Shown here piece after piece: positions 24,397-36,200 of a stretch of DNA of 64,000 bases. Origin of the DNA: Petrolisthes cinctipes (Eukaryota; Arthropoda; Malacostraca; Decapoda; Porcellanidae). The translations under genes and the position numbers were made by a program. The DNA is taken from the NCBI GenBank assembly GCA_033782935.1, contig JAWQEG010001343.1, positions 31,001 through 95,000 on the forward strand, in the 5' to 3' direction. The notes beneath the pieces are model-generated. The model was not told where the DNA came from, did no database searches, and saw nothing but the letters and a program-made list of their open reading frames with translations. Within the stretch, counting starts at the first letter, position 1; each line of letters begins with the position of its first letter.

Positions 24397-25898
24397 ACCA
24401 AAACGATTGATTGTACTGTTCCTAGCAAATGAAACCAGGGGTCATAATTATATATATGCTGCCTCAGCCTCTACACACCTGAATTCAATGGGTGTCTGTA
24501 TGCGTGATATATTGCCGTGAGGGATGAACGCTTGATGATTTTACAAGTTACAGGAAAAGCTTAATTATAGGTGTACAGTGCGCAGGCGGTTGAGGATACA
24601 GAACATAAATTCTATAAAGTGTGCAATCTGATGTAAATGGAGGAGCTTACAGTCTGACATGAACAACTAAGCTTACAGTGCACAGTCTGATATAAACGAA
24701 AAAAGGAGCTTACAATGTGCAATCTGACATGAACAACTGAGCTTACAGTGCGTAGTCTGCCATGAACGAAAGAAGGGGCTTACAGTGCGCATTCTGCCGT
24801 GGTAACAAGCCAGCTGGAGGCAATGATGGTGGCGACACACTGGTGATGGTCTAACGTGATGAGGACAGTCCATGGAAAGCGAACACTCACATCTTCAGTA
24901 AAGCCTTTGTTGTCATCTTCACCAACAGTAGGCCTCACCAAGGGGTCACCTGATGTCAACAAGGGGTTACGTGGTGTCAACAAGGGGTTACGTGGTCTCA
25001 ACAAGGGGTCGAGTGATCTCAACAAGGTGTTGCGTTGTCTCCTGGTACACTCGCAATCCAAAATATGTATCCAGGCTTGCTTCGAATAGCCTGATCGAGT
25101 ATTAAGCTAGTTCAAGCAAATATGAAACAGGATAAGCGTTATAATTGGTTCACTAGTATGTCAAATGATTCGAAACTTCAACAAGACCTGGATACAAATT
25201 TTGGATTGCGAGTGTACAGTCGGCGGCAAAAGTCCTGTCGCCTCACTTGCTTCACCGAGGCACGCAATGTTCATAGACTCGAGATTATTTGGTGTAGAAA
25301 ACATGCGTATTTCTCGAGTCCATGAACACTGTGCGTCTTGGTGAAGCAGGTGAGGCGACACGACTTCTGCCGCCGACTGTACATACCATCTTCATTTAGT
25401 GCCAAAATAATCGTATAAATTAATTCAGGTATGTTCAGACAGGGTCCAGTGTGTTCTGATAGGTAAGTAATAAACTGTACAATTAAACGGCAGTTTCTGG
25501 AAACAGTTACAAGTGTAATGATAATGATAACAATAATATAACAATAATATGAATATGATAAGGGGGACAACTATTATACAGAGAACAGCAATTGAGTCAT
25601 TCTAAAGTGACACACAATACTTACGAATTGCTGGTGGATACTTGTAGGAATAAAAGTTTTTGAGAAAGTCCGGACTGTATTTGGGGTTCTTGGGAGGATA
25701 GATGATGTTCGTGGAGGTGTGGTGCGGGAAGGAAAGGTTGTCATCGTTGTCATTCATGATCGAGTCTCTAGCAATATTAATATCCTGGTGGGATGGTGGA
25801 CTTATAGAGGTGGGGTCGTCATCTTGCGAATGAGAGCCAGGGAACGTCACCAACAACAGAACCCATATTTGCCAAGTCCTCGAGGAGCCAGTTTCCAT
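21496..25898 (-). CDS. secreted serine protease homolog (trypsin fold, catalytic His and Ser lost)
   Basis: Exons in transcript order: 25625-25898, 24784 to about 24889 (or about 24920), 23760-23869, 22954-23100, 22217-22362, 21888-22020, 21496-21545. Apart from the exon 2 start, all phases agree. Exon 1 begins at ATG 25898 with a signal peptide (residues about 1-24, core WVLLLVTF), followed by an acidic, Pro/Tyr-rich leader. The protease domain starts with VRFPWTVLITL. The active-site block reads SSWLVTTAECAL, where chymotrypsin His57 (TAAHC) is Glu. The Asp102 block is kept (HHYADVGLIEMKEPI). The Ser195 block reads CGRDDGAPWM, so Ser195 is Asp. KYCAG and a final WIDSNV helix complete the fold, and the cysteines match C42-C58, C191 and C220. 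No R|IVGG activation site is visible. Known: such homologs are secreted and act as cofactors, for example in prophenoloxidase cascades. A cofactor role here is inference. Confidence 0.83.
21836..21870. repeat. 17-bp perfect hairpin beside a splice donor
   Basis: AAGACCAATAAGACTAA at 21836-21852 is followed after one base by its exact reverse complement (21854-21870). It begins about 18 bases inside the last intron of the protease homolog, whose donor GTAAGT is at 21882-21887. Short flanks (gtgtaca / tgtac) extend the symmetry. Confidence 0.8.
22366..22483. mobile_element. TTAA-type MITE adjoining a protease-homolog exon
   Basis: Starts TTAAGGGAGAAGTAC and ends GTGAATTACCCCCTTAA, with the family core 'gattcctccaaactattcca' inside. 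The left TTAA is three bases from the first base of exon 22217-22362. On the transcribed strand the element's end therefore supplies the pyrimidine tract (TTCTCCCTTAACAG) of that splice acceptor. Confidence 0.75.
22610..22930. mobile_element. two adjoining MITEs
   Basis: A TTAA-family copy (about 22610-22756, core 'tggaatagtttggtggaa') is followed directly by a fold-back of a second family (about 22757-22930). The second starts 'aaggaccctgtgaccgtg' and ends 'atgcacggggtcccttt'. That family recurs at 53155-53315 and 63218-63375. Confidence 0.6.
23110..23530. repeat. 120-bp tandem repeat in a protease-homolog intron
   Basis: About 3.5 copies of an exact 120-base unit: the block 'atgtcagaagaataaatgtt' recurs at 23221, 23341 and 23461. 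The first partial unit differs slightly. The unit is itself made of a shorter 'gaagaataaatgtt'-type motif. The open minus-strand frame over it is a repeat artefact. Confidence 0.92.
23939..24272. mobile_element. two tandem TTAA-type MITEs
   Basis: Each unit has 'ttaattgattcctccaaagt' + 'atgccag' and the inverted 'tggaatagtttggaggatt', bounded by 'ttaagggggtaattcac' and 'cccccttaat'. The right end of the first and the left end of the second share the TTAATTAA junction at about 24112-24119. Confidence 0.7.
24283..24393. repeat. (CT)n microsatellite with an ACAC interruption
   Basis: Two long CT runs (about 24283-24317 and 24344-24393) separated by a short CA-rich spacer. Intronic in the protease homolog. 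Confidence 0.95.
24570..24800. repeat. tandem copies of the protease-homolog exon 2 donor
   Basis: The real exon end on the minus strand is GCAGAATGCGCACT|GTAAGCCCC. Immediately downstream in the intron, 3-4 degraded copies keep 'cttacagtgcg.agtctgcc'-like text near 24580, 24650-24690, 24710-24725 and 24740-24760. Each retains a GTAAG-type decoy donor. Confidence 0.75.
24945..25045. repeat. 24-bp minisatellite at the upstream side of exon 2
   Basis: Four to five imperfect units of 'gtcaacaaggggttacgtg'. On the minus strand it keeps an open frame repeating the peptide LLTPRNPL. It could be coding, but the phase from exon 1 is only satisfied by acceptors 3' of it, so it is more likely intronic. 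Confidence 0.7.
25217..25379. mobile_element. 163-bp palindromic MITE, copy 2
   Basis: TIR CAGTCGGCGGCAAAAGTCCT, mirrored at 25360-25379, with TA on both sides. Same length and about 90% similar by eye to 6684-6846. It sits in intron 1 of the protease homolog. Confidence 0.87.
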
Positions 25899-25984
25899 CG
25901 TTGTCTATAATGCAGAAACCATATGAGAGTAGATACAAGAAAATTAGGCCCACTAGATTTAAATTTCTTATACAAGAGTTAAAG

Positions 25985-26205
25985 GAGCACCACCGACAGA
26001 ACCCTTATTTGCAAAGTCCTCCTCGAGCCAGGTTCCATCACAGTCTATAATTAATAAACCAAATTGAAGTAGATACAAGAATGATTAACGGATGGAAGAA
26101 GACCGCCCTAGGCCTGGAAGACCCTGTAAATTTAGGGAACACCACCACTACCAACAACAGAACCCATTTGCTTAGTCCTCGAGGAGCAGTCCAGGAGGCC
26201 TCAAC
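25985..26205 (-). pseudogene. two decayed copies of the protease-homolog first exon
   Basis: The start of exon 1 (ATG at 25898, coding METGSSRTWQIWVL) has a near copy at about 25985-26045, with an ATG at about 26037 and the reading MEPGSRRTLQIRVL. A poorer copy lies at about 26135-26195 (cagaacccatttgcttagtc). Both lie directly upstream of the real exon. Neither continues through the rest of exon 1. They could supply alternative starts, but decay is more likely. Confidence 0.65.
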
Positions 26206-26279
26206 CGGTCTGCTTTCACTCTCAATTCTCAATTCAATAAAACTTTGTCATGTAGTCGTTGGAAGAATATAGGGTGTGG

Positions 26280-28860
26280 TTCCCACGTGGCAATTTATAA
26301 GTTTTATGGCATAAGTTAGTTCAGGCTGATATCTGACACTTTCGCTATCGTCTACTGGTTGACTGAGGTGTGAGATAAACGAGCTCCAGCAAGACAGCAT
26401 GAGACAGGATAAGCAGTGTAGGAATTAGTTCACTGATAGATGAGATTATTCCAAACTTCAACACGACCTGGATACTTTTGATGGGTCGTGACTGTACAGT
26501 TGTTTACTACACGATGAAGCCGAGTACGAGTTTAAGGTATAAACCCAACACTAACCACCGAGCAATTAAGAGAAAGGCTGAACTTTAACTAAATAGTTTC
26601 AGAGAGCCTGCGTACCCTTCAAAGTTAGGAAAAAGTTTCGAGTTGTCTTGTGTATTATATTGGTATGACCGAGTCGTGTCAAACTGGAAAGCCAACCATA
26701 CGTCCCAATTATAGCGATTCATAATGGCAATACATAATGGTATATTATATAGTGGGGCAACCTGACTCCTGTATGTGTGTATGTGCGAGCACGAAGTCAA
26801 CGTAAATAGCATTCTTTTGTTTATATTCGCTAACGTCTGAGGAGACATAACGTAGTTAGGCTGCCCAGGACACACACACACATGTACAGTATGTGCGCAT
26901 CCTGGCTACATGCCCTGTTGAACTCGGACAAGAAAATGTAAACACAGTCATGGGTAGGTAGGGTAAAGGTAAACACAGACGAAATAACTCCAACTAACAG
27001 GGACAACCCGAACACTCACAAGAGTACAGTCCGTAGGGGGCTACAAAGTTGTGGGCAATACCATGGCCAAGGAATACCTCGGCCATGAGCAATACATTAA
27101 GGATTTGGTGCTCCTTCCGATCCGAGCCAATCCCTTTCCCCTCTTCAGCTGCCCCTGCTTTCCTTCTTTTACCTTCGTGCGTGCCAAACCACTCTGTCTC
27201 CTTCTCGTTCTCTTGTGTTAAGAGATCTTTCTGGCATTGCAGTTTTTTTTTTCTTTTAAATTCACAAGAGTACATTTCTTTATGCACATATAGGTGGATA
27301 CGGTGCACGCAACAATTCAGAGCTAGTCCATTAAAAGAGAAGTAACCCAAACTGAAAATTGAGTACCTGACAACAGAAGGGTACAGGGTAGAACCGAAGT
27401 AACCGTGTGAGGGGTTTGGTTTAGGGTGAAACGCAAAATGAGCTATTATCACTTGGGCTAGAAACACGTCCAGTCGACCACAGGTTTAGTTCATAAGGTG
27501 GAAACCCTGGTGATAACTGGCACTGCTGACCGGGCGACAGGCAACCTCATGTTCTCGGCAGGTTTTCTTTCTTTTTGTTGTGGGAGGTACTGTGCTATTC
27601 TGGAGTGGTGTTATGGACCATTGTTTTTAGGGGTTCAGATGGATGATTGAGGAGGAAAGAAGACACCCTTCCCTAGGCCTGGAAGACCCTGTTAGATGAG
27701 GGAGAAGATGATAGAGAGGTGTGACAGTAAACACGGAGGAGATAGAAGGAAAGGGGGTAGTTGAAGAATTAAAAGGGAGTGGCTGAGGCAGGCGGAGCAC
27801 CCTTAATTAAAATACTCCCTTCCATACGGGAAGACATACATACATGGCGGAAAGGAGACGAGAGGGGAGAATAAAGGAGCTTGAAAGAATGTACAGCCAC
27901 ATATGAAAGAGTAAAGGAAGGAAGAATGTGATGGATGCTAAAGTCGTTTGGGATATGTTTCAGTCCTCTGATCGACTATCATCATCTCTGATCAGTAGAC
28001 GTTCCTATGCGTCTTCTTGTAACACCAAAGAATATTGCAGTGGACTCTGTCTATGATTCTTTTTCCTGCAGTACTACAGCAAAATAATATTTTTTTTTTA
28101 ATTACTTTACTTTCGATTGTTTACTCAGTATGCTAATGGTTCGCGATTATACATGTAGGGCGAGCTTTAACAACCATTAAGGGCTTCAAGTTGCTTCACC
28201 ACACAAAGATGTGTCAGGAAAACCACCTATCCAATATGTCATAATGAACAGGCTGTGTCAAAAGTACTACATAAGAGAGCACCATGATGGTAGCAAAAGA
28301 AGATATTATTTCCATGCTGTCTGGATTCCACTCTCCCTCAGACTTTGATATCTGGTTACATAGCTTTTTGTCACATACAATTGGGTTTCAGCTTTGTCCA
28401 ATACATATACATGCATAAAAATTATCACCCAATCCAGATGTATCTAAACTAAATAAACACCTGTCATAACATTCCAACAATTTCCCCACTACACAATCCC
28501 CCTCTGGAGAGTGGGAACTCCCAAGATCCTGCTGGATTCCTCAAGGAGGGGATATGGTGGCCCTGCAGGCAAGTACTTTGCTCTATGGCTTCTGCCATTG
28601 ATGAGGGCAGGTGCAAAATGTTAACATTATGGAAGGATGGGTATCTTCTGTGGATATAACATGGATGCAAAAACTTGAAGGGGAGCTGAAAATTTTGTGG
28701 TCTTGGAGGGATGAGGTAATGTGAGTGTGACCCAATTTCCTGGGTATTCTGTCCCTCTCCCTGTTATTTCATATTTCAGTTTTCCATATCCTATCTTGGA
28801 GCTATCCACTCCTTAAAAAATGGGAAATGGGACAGTGATCATGATGAAGAAAAGTATAAT
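26280..28860. other. intergenic, no gene recognised
   Basis: Contains the minor CATGGCCAAGG palindrome at 27062-27087 and purine-rich stretches near 27640-27930. A 157-codon minus-strand frame (26994-27467) has no recognisable domain and lacks splice or composition support, so it is not called. Confidence 0.45.
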
Positions 28861-28863
28861 GTA

Positions 28864-29047
28864 CAGTTGGACACAGGAATTTATGGTAAAGCCCAGGTGG
28901 AAGATGCTTGTCCCTCTCCAGTAACCAGTGACTATTTTCCATCCAACCCACATCATAGTTTCTGCCCTTGGTAGCAAAGGAATTTCATACTGCAAGGAGC
29001 TGAGTATCTTACACCTTGACTGTGCCACGAATTCCTGTGTCCAACTG
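28864..29047. mobile_element. short TA-flanked MITE
   Basis: The TIR CAGTTGGACACAGGAATT is matched by the right end 'aattcctgtgtccaactg', with TA at both edges (28862-28863, 29048-29049). No gene inside. Confidence 0.75.
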
Positions 29048-29049
29048 TA

Positions 29050-30240
29050 CTTTGCAAGGCATCAACATTTTGTGTGGATGGAATAGACTATAGTACAGGT
29101 ATTTACAGCTCTCTTCTACTGTTATGATGCAAGAGGTATCAAGGGTTTAGAATTTGATACCTACAAGTATGCATAACAAGACTTTGTACTATCTTAAAAA
29201 AAATATCCCTTGAATAGCAAAGTGATTATTGTTATGGTACCTTATGATAAATATAACCAGACAATAATAAATCACATAAATGACATTTTATTGTATGATA
29301 CTACAGTTTTTCTTTCACTACAGACATAACTCAGGTGCACTATATTGAAAACTATGGTGTAGTTCCTTTGAAACATTCAAAATACCTGGCAGTGTGATTA
29401 ACATAACATTATAATTAAGACAGTCATAACTTGTCACCAGCGTGATAGCAACAAGCGTGACTCCTCTTTCCTAGGTACAGTACTAGATAAAAATTCACGT
29501 TGATAGAATATAGAGGGCATAATATTCATATCTATAACTACAAACTAAAATTCTAAGATGATTTAATAATCTATCGAGTTAATATGGCAACCTTCAAAAG
29601 GGCTTCATAAATCTGACCAACAACTTACATTAAACAATAAATGAATTTTACAATTTTTCTTCACATAGCTAGGTTTAACACTCTCAGGCTCCAGTAACAC
29701 ACACGATATGCATTATACTTACAGTACTTAGCTTTACAGGGAATATAGGTCTGAGGCCACTGGGTTCATGAAAATGCTGACTGTGTTTGCAACAAACCCA
29801 TGAGAAAGGAAGATCATTTGGGGCTAAAACTAGTATTACTGCTTCTGATATAATAATAATTATTATTACTATTATCATACAGCAAACAAAATGCCTGTTT
29901 GTTGGTTACCTCAGCTGGGAGAAATAACCAAGATGTAAGAAGCCTGACAGTGTTAACAACAGAACCTGCATGTAATGGGATAAAACTCTGAGACAGTAAA
30001 CAAAAAGCATAACTAAAGTTATTCTGATGTATACTTAAAATATATCACCTCCCGTCACAACATAAAACCTTAATGCACTGAAGAGCTAAATTAAGACAAA
30101 CACAAAAATGTCTGGATAATAAAACTGGGGAGTACCATGGGGAGTACATTTTTGGGTACCATAGGTACCAGGATTGGTGCAGTAAAATATGTTTATGAAA
30201 TCAGAGAGGGGCAGAAAATCAGTTGTTGCAGGAGAGGCGA
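29050..30240. other. downstream of shugoshin, no gene recognised
   Basis: AT-rich. Probably contains the shugoshin 3' UTR, whose stop is at 30241 on the minus strand. A minus-strand AATAAA (forward tttatt near 29286) is a distant candidate polyadenylation signal. Confidence 0.4.
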
Positions 30241-33200
30241 TCATTCTTCTTCTGGGTCTTCTGGGGAGATGACAAGACAACTGTGTTATCCTTACCTTTG
30301 CGCATTTTCCTGAAGAGAAAAATATTAGGTGTTTATAATGGAGAATACATTGCAGAATTTAATGAAATAAAGAATGACATCATAAACGTTGCTGTATCAC
30401 TAAGAACTGTAAACTACACACCAGAAAGAGAAAGTATTTAAAATGTCATAGGAAAACAGCCATTCACACAAGGATGAAGATTCACCAACAGCAAGAGAAA
30501 ATGGCTGGTCAACCAGATTACCAAAAGTGAGGAAGTAGCAATGAAGGAGATGATACTATAAGGAGTAAGGTACCCCATCTGGAAATCGAACCCTATGCCA
30601 GTGAATGTGAGACAGGGAACTTCCCACTACACCTCCGCCAGGTAAGGTAACTTGCTCATATATATTTCCAAGGCACTGGGTGATTATTTGACTCTGTTAT
30701 AATGTTGTATCATACACTAAGGCACTACAAAAGTATTAAGCAGAGATAGCTCAGTTTAGACTTTAGGGGAGATTCTCATGTTGGTAAATTGGAAGGCTCC
30801 TAATTCCTCCTTACTTTATCAGAAAACATACACCCTCAATGGCACTAATACGTGATATATTTCATGACATAGTTTGAAGGCATCAGATACTTTCCAATTC
30901 ACCAACAATAGAATCTCCCCCTAATGATATGAGGGGTTGAAAGCTTTAGCGTACCTTATCTGGATGGGATACCTTGTCCTGAAATTAGCTATGGCAGAAG
31001 CAGAGGTTGCTATCCTACCACAAAGGACCATACAATGGGCAACTGGATCAAAGTAACCATCACCCAGTGTAGGTATTTAGCCTTACAAGTTACCCAGGCC
31101 CAATAGGCTGTGGCAAAATTTGTTCTACTGTATTTCCCCTCCCAGAATGGTTATCGAGTAGCATTATGTAATATGTTGTGTGACAACTGGTATACCTGAT
31201 TTGAGACTGCTGATTCTTTCTAAAAATGTGTTTAGATTAATAAAGCCTGACCTGATAATTCCAAATTTCTGTATGGGAGTCAAAAAAATAATAATGTACT
31301 GTAGACCAATGACCAAAATCTGAATGAGTACTATGATGAATTCAGGCATTTCCTTACATCTATTGACACAAGGAAGCCACTATAGACCCATCAAACACAA
31401 TTCCAATTCCATAGAATTCCATAGAATCCAATCAGTCTGGTAAAAACTCAAAACAAGAGAACCAAGTGAAACATTTCCTGGTTGTATGTGTGTAGAAGAC
31501 AATCTTTAAGTGCACCTGCAGGCAAATGGATTCATCATATTATTATGCCATGCACTCAAGTATTCTTCTTTCCTTCCTTACCTGTTCAAGCTGATTTCTT
31601 TAAATGATGTCACTTTTGTAGCTGCTCTTCTCTTTCTTCGCTGTCCTTCAAACTGCTCTTCACCTTCCTCTTGCAAGTTGCTCTCAAGGTTCATTTGCAT
31701 TGTGTTCTCCTCATAACATATGGCAATAGTTTTCCTCTTAAGGCTTTCCACTGGCTTCTCTGTATCCCAATCTGAACCCTCATTGACTGCACACACATTC
31801 CCTCCTCCTGTACCCTTTTCCTCTATTTTTTTCATATATATATCACTTCTCTCCTCTCTGTCTTCCTGTTTGTTTTCCCTGCCATCCTCAATAGTACCTT
31901 CCTTATCGTCTTCAATGTCAGCATCTGCATCTTGTTGTTTGTCCCTCAATCTCTCCTCTGTGTCTTGTTCTATGTCCTTGGTTTCCTTTTCTGTATCATG
32001 CTGTTTATTCTTCATTCTCTCTTCTGTCTCTTGTTTTTTGCTCATATCCTCTCCATCATGTTGCTCACTGTTCATCAAGTTTTGACTCGGCATCTCCTCT
32101 CCCAAGTCATCTGCTGGAGCCTTTACTGCATCTTCTTCAGGTCTCCTTACTAAACATTCCTTTACTTCATCCACAACAGCTAAGTTCTCTGGGATTTTCC
32201 CTTCTTCACATGGATTTTCTTCTTTCTGTTTGTCTTTGACATTTTCTACTGGAATATCTGTTTCAGTTGGTGAGCTGCTACCATTTGCAGTAATTTCTTC
32301 ACAAGTGGTCACTGGGTTATTGGCCTCATTATTCTCATCATCTGCAGACTCCATTTCCTGATTTACTTGGTTTACTGGCTGATGACTCTCCTCTGATATT
32401 TCTATCTTAACTGCAGCAGTGCTTCTGTTTTCTGACAAGGAGGAAGCATCACATTCTGTGGGTGTATTCACTTGGCTAATTTTAACGTAACAACCTTTAA
32501 TTATTACTTTCTGTTGCTTTTGATCATCACCACTGATTGAACAAAGGATATTATCAATTGCAGTGGCATTTTTTTCAGCAGCTCTATTGGCTACTTTCCT
32601 TCCTGTCTTCTTTTTGGGCTCCTCTGGGCTTTTGTCCTCAGACAACCTTTTCTTCCCAGATTTCCTGGTTTGAGATTTTCTTAATGACTCTGATCTTTTT
32701 TTGCTTCTAGTGGATTTTTTTATCTGAGACAGGCTTGGAGGCTTGTACAACATGTCCGTGCTATCATCATCGGATGAGTTCTCTTGGGAAGAATCAGAAT
32801 TAGTGGCAAAAGTCAAAGTCCTACTCTTTACAGATTTCCTCACTGCTGGACTCCCACTGCTGGATTTTCTCCTACGGCCTCTCTTGCTGACACTACCACT
32901 GGCTTTTAGACTCTTGGTTGATGAGCCAGCTTTGTTTACTTTTGCAGACTCACTCTCTACTTGTGTGATTGCCTTCATGCAGTCTTCAAGGACAACAGAC
33001 ACTCTTTTCATGGCAGGTGACTCCTCTCCATCACTGTTGTTTTTGTTTACATGAGGAGGCTGGTTCTCCTTCTCTGTTACCCTCTTTGATGAGTAAGATT
33101 GGACTGGCATGACTGAAGCATCTAAAAGTGACAGATCAAATGGAGTCCTCACTTTGGTATTTGTGGTTTCAGTTATTTGAGGGGTTTTTGCTTGTTGGCC

Positions 33201-36200
33201 CTTGAAGAATTTTTTTTCTATCTGTGTGTTTTTCTCATGACTTTCTAACTTCACTGGGTCATATATACCACCAGGTTCCTTTATTTCCTCTGCAGATGCT
33301 ATTACTTGGCCTGACACAGGCTGAGTGATATCCATACTACAATTATGTATTAAAGTAAGATCCTTATCTGTTATAAGATAGTCTGCATACTTCTCTGGAA
33401 CAGATATGCTTACAGGTGATAATTCCGTTGATAACAAGCTCACTTTTTTTTTCCCTTTTCTATTGCCAACTTTTAAAGTTTGAGAATTATCATATTCATC
33501 CTTAATAATCTTTATGCCTTGGAGAGATTTTGCTTTCCTACCAGTAGGACGTTCACTTGCCCTGAGAGATCGTCCTTTAGATCTTGTTCTGGACCTGCGA
33601 CCTCCTTTAGCTTCCAGATCTTCTAACCTGGCAAGCATTGTAGCAGGTGAGCTCAAATAACTTCTGTCCAATTCTCTTGCAGGACTATTGCTGTTCCTTG
33701 CCTCCTTCTCGATAGATTTACCTTTCGCTGTCTTTTTTCCTGAGGTCTTTGAGACTATACTATCCTCATCACTATCATTAGACAAATCAGCAACGTTCAC
33801 TACACTGAGGTGCCACGTTGGACCGTTGTTAGGTGGATAGTTTCCCCTGCCCCTGCCTCGGCCCCGGCCTTGACCACCTATGCTCTGGGAGGAAGTTTTG
33901 GGGCGACCTCGACCTCGGCCTCGGCCCTGATGTTTACTATTGGAGTACAACCAGCTAGGCCCTTCTAGTGGGTCCTCATCCTGTATGGTTTGCTGGTTGA
34001 GGGAGGTCCTTTTGGGTGACCCCTCATTAACTAATGCCTGTTGAGAACATAAACACCATGTCAGCCTACACACACACAGTTACAAAATAACACAAACGCT
34101 CTCCACATGAATAATCCGCACACTCGACACACCCCATTCCACACCCTGGCCTAAGCAGTAGCCAATCTTTATTATTATTGAGCATATACTAACCATGAAT
34201 GTTAAAACAATATAATTCATTATCATCACCAATACAGGTACTTCATTTCCTTTTCAAGGTGTGATGGGGCTTCAAGGGCTAGGAATGGAAATATTATATC
34301 ACAAATATACTGTACTGTATATCTTTTGCAATGAAAGAATTAAAGATGCAATAATTTCTGCAGTGTGATTATTAAGTGTATTTGGCTGTGTACCTTAGAT
34401 GGAGGTGCAGATGGTGAGGGTGCTTGTGAGGAAGGCAGAGACAACAAGTCTAAAGAATCCTGGTTCTTGGGGCTGCTACTGTTGTCAGTATGAGAAGCTG
34501 ACAATGAAGAGGACTGGGGCTGGGCAGGTGGCAATGGTGGAGAGGCAACTGAAGATGATGGCACTGCTGGTGATGGCATGTGTAAAGGAAAATATGGTGA
34601 GACAGGAAGCACAGAAGGAGGTGAATTAGGAAGCTCAGGTGCAATGGCTGGTGACTGTACAACTAATGGTTTGTGCAGTACAGGCAAGGTTGAGGCATGT
34701 GTAGGAGGAGGAGGAGGAGATGGAGATGATGATGATGATGATGATGATGATGATACATTTAGTGCAAGTGAAGACATGTTGTGGGAAGGTTCATCATGAG
34801 CAGGAGGTGTTGGAGGACAAGAGGGAGGAGAGTCATCGCCGGTTGCTATTCCTGCCCTACTGGCGCTCCTGCAGCTCCGTCTCAGTCCTCTTCCGACTGA
34901 TTTCCTCAGTCGACCTGACTTGGTTCTAGAACTCCTCTGGCCCTCTGGCTGTTGGGTTAAAGTACATTACTGTACAGTAATACTAATAGTGAAGGAAAAT
35001 AATACATCTTTCAGCCACCAAAGTAACATGATACGAAAATAAAGCTAAAAATTTTGCAGTCAGGCAAAATGGTAATGCCTTGATATGGATGTTAAACAGT
35101 CTTATAATTACTGTAATTCATCTATTCTGGGTGGGCAAGAAAGCAGTTAGCCAAGTAATTAAAGTACTGACCTGAGGAGAAAAATCATTTATAACATCTT
35201 CCATAAAACTGGATGCCTCATCAGTGTCTGCCAGAGAATCTTGTGTTATGCTGGACTCCACATCACTTCCTGGTGTCATTGACGACTGTTCTCCTATGAT
35301 GCTCAATTCCATATCCTTGTCCTTAGAATCTGAAACGTTTGTGAAAAGAAACAGATATTAAGGTCTATACTTTTAAAGATTTATTTTGCATTACCAATTA
35401 TTATTATGTATCATACCTGCTGGCTCACCCTGTCTGACAGCTGTGGTGACACGAGGATTGAATTTTCGACAGAAGGCTACAGTACATGAAACATTTGTCC
35501 ACATACAGTATGAGGGAGTGTATAAAAATATACCAGCATAGAAAACAAATTCATAGAGCATACTGAGGGTCTATGGGGCAGAAACCATCTGCCTTTGGAG
35601 AGCAGCAATAACAGTTAAATTGATGAACACATGGGTAAGCTCAACTTACTCTATGTGACTCACCTTGACTACGTTCCCTAATCTTGTTCTGCCATGCTAT
35701 ATTTAACTTCTGAATGGGAACACGAGCTGGCTGTAACACATGTCCGCTCACCATGGGAAGCACAGCACGCTGAGGTGAGGAATTCGAGCTGCCTGGGGCT
35801 AGAGGCAACCTTGATCCTAAAATAAAGAATGAAAGAATGCAGCACTGTATTATCATTCCCAATTAGAAAAAACATTGATGAAATGATGATCCTTCTGTTT
35901 ATTTCTCTCCATGTAAATCTATTGTTAGCTACATAAAAATATGGTATTTATTGTGTGTGTGTGGGTGTGTTGATCAATTTTTCAGATTATTCCACCATAT
36001 TGAGGTTTACTTACCAGATGTTCGAGGTAGAGAGTTGGACATGGAAGAGCTCCATGAAGTATGATTAGTACCATTTGAGATGCTGGAGGCCATTTGCTTG
36101 GCTTTAGTGAGAGATTCAACTCCCTTGACGACATTTTCTATGGCCGAACTGAGGGCTGCATTTATGGGTTGACCGAGTTCCTGCAATCAAGTTTATAATG

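Noticed and set aside
24945..25061. LLTPRNPL repeats as part of the protease-homolog protein
   Set aside because: The frame is open, but the phase from exon 1 cannot be matched with an acceptor at its 5' side. Treated as likely intronic, not excluded.
26994..27467. 157-residue minus-strand open frame
   Set aside because: No domain, no signal or membrane logic, AT-biased composition and no splice partners.
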